Assembly: GCA_024761205.1 (NCBI GenBank)
Contig: JAMASS010000004.1
Location: forward strand, 248,001 to 312,000
Source of the DNA: Limisphaerales bacterium
GTDB lineage: Bacteria > Verrucomicrobiota > Verrucomicrobiia > Limisphaerales > AAA164-E04
Reading direction: 5' to 3'
Length of the DNA: 64,000 nucleotides
The notes beneath the pieces were generated by a model. It worked only from the letters and a program-made list of their open reading frames with translations, was not told where the DNA came from and did not search any database. The first letter of the stretch is position 1, and every line of letters begins with the position of its first letter. This document shows, piece by piece, positions 63,943 to 64,000 of the stretch. The position numbers were made by a program, and so were the translations under genes.

Positions 63943-64000
63943 AAAGGGTCCGCACTCGGGCACTAAATCTGTCCTACAAAGTCGCGTTTTCATCTGGCAA

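Noticed and set aside
1-64000. CRISPR array
   Set aside because: No regularly spaced direct repeats of 20-40 bases were seen anywhere in the window.

Overview
The window looks like a chromosomal piece of a Verrucomicrobiota bacterium, most likely Opitutae/Puniceicoccales-like or Pedosphaerales-like (inferred from gene content, not from a marker gene). Pointers are a prepilin-type protein with an FTLVE leader and H-x9-DG-like end, remains of a planctomycete/verrucomicrobial cytochrome (PSCyt/DUF1592) protein, lamin-tail and LamG surface proteins, an FG-GAP/CRTAC1-like protein, a possible PEP-CTERM tail, and many IS1595-family transposase remains.

The strongest feature of the window is genome erosion. 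Only about 55% is intact coding sequence, in clean islands: 1860-3106, 5416-8235, 17091-23148, 25147-37777, 40398-43536, 48601-52401 and 54583-59703. Between them lie at least 20 recognisable pseudogenes broken by several frameshifts and stops each: ogt, PSCyt/DUF1592, an amino-acid/ethanolamine permease, a lamin-tail protein, a sugar-nucleotide epimerase, a DNA methyltransferase end, an HpcH/HpaI aldolase, a ThuA-like protein, a nucleotidyltransferase, an iron alcohol dehydrogenase, rhodanese and MauE/DoxX, LamG/Ig and FG-GAP proteins. The islands are free of frameshifts, so assembly error is an unlikely general explanation. The pattern fits relaxed selection, as in a recently host-restricted or specialised lineage.

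Layout of the intact parts: (1) a pair of membrane-anchored coiled-coil proteins; (2) a LysM/TPR lipoprotein divergent from an MsbA-type ABC exporter; (3) a heavy-metal efflux operon (outer-membrane factor, membrane-fusion protein, CzcA-type RND pump, Cys/His-rich lipoprotein) headed by a frameshifted Cys/His-rich gene and an operator-like dyad; (4) tRNA-Arg(ACG); (5) der, convergent with a zinc-ribbon plus SPFH pair resembling the Bacillus YdjG/YdjI membrane-stress module; (6) a TPR membrane protein; (7) a long minus-strand run of central metabolism (zinc-finger protein, zinc alcohol dehydrogenase, FMN reductase, zwf, pgl, accA, manA); (8) a compact trans-4-hydroxyproline catabolic operon (deaminase, epimerase, D-hydroxyproline oxidase); (9) a second TPR membrane protein paralogous to (6); (10) hemB plus a short-chain dehydrogenase; (11) a eukaryote-type PPP phosphatase; (12) a two-gene operon of a VWA-like membrane protein and a caspase-fold protein that lacks the catalytic Cys and carries an EF-hand.

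Three copies of a roughly 65-90 bp dispersed repeat sit beside operons, one overlapping the 3' end of pgl. Two perfect 15-bp inverted repeats lie in or next to eroded DNA. The best candidates for poorly described biology are the caspase-like/VWA pair, the SPFH protein with a C-terminal excisionase-type HTH next to its zinc-ribbon partner, the coiled-coil pair, and the twin TPR proteins.
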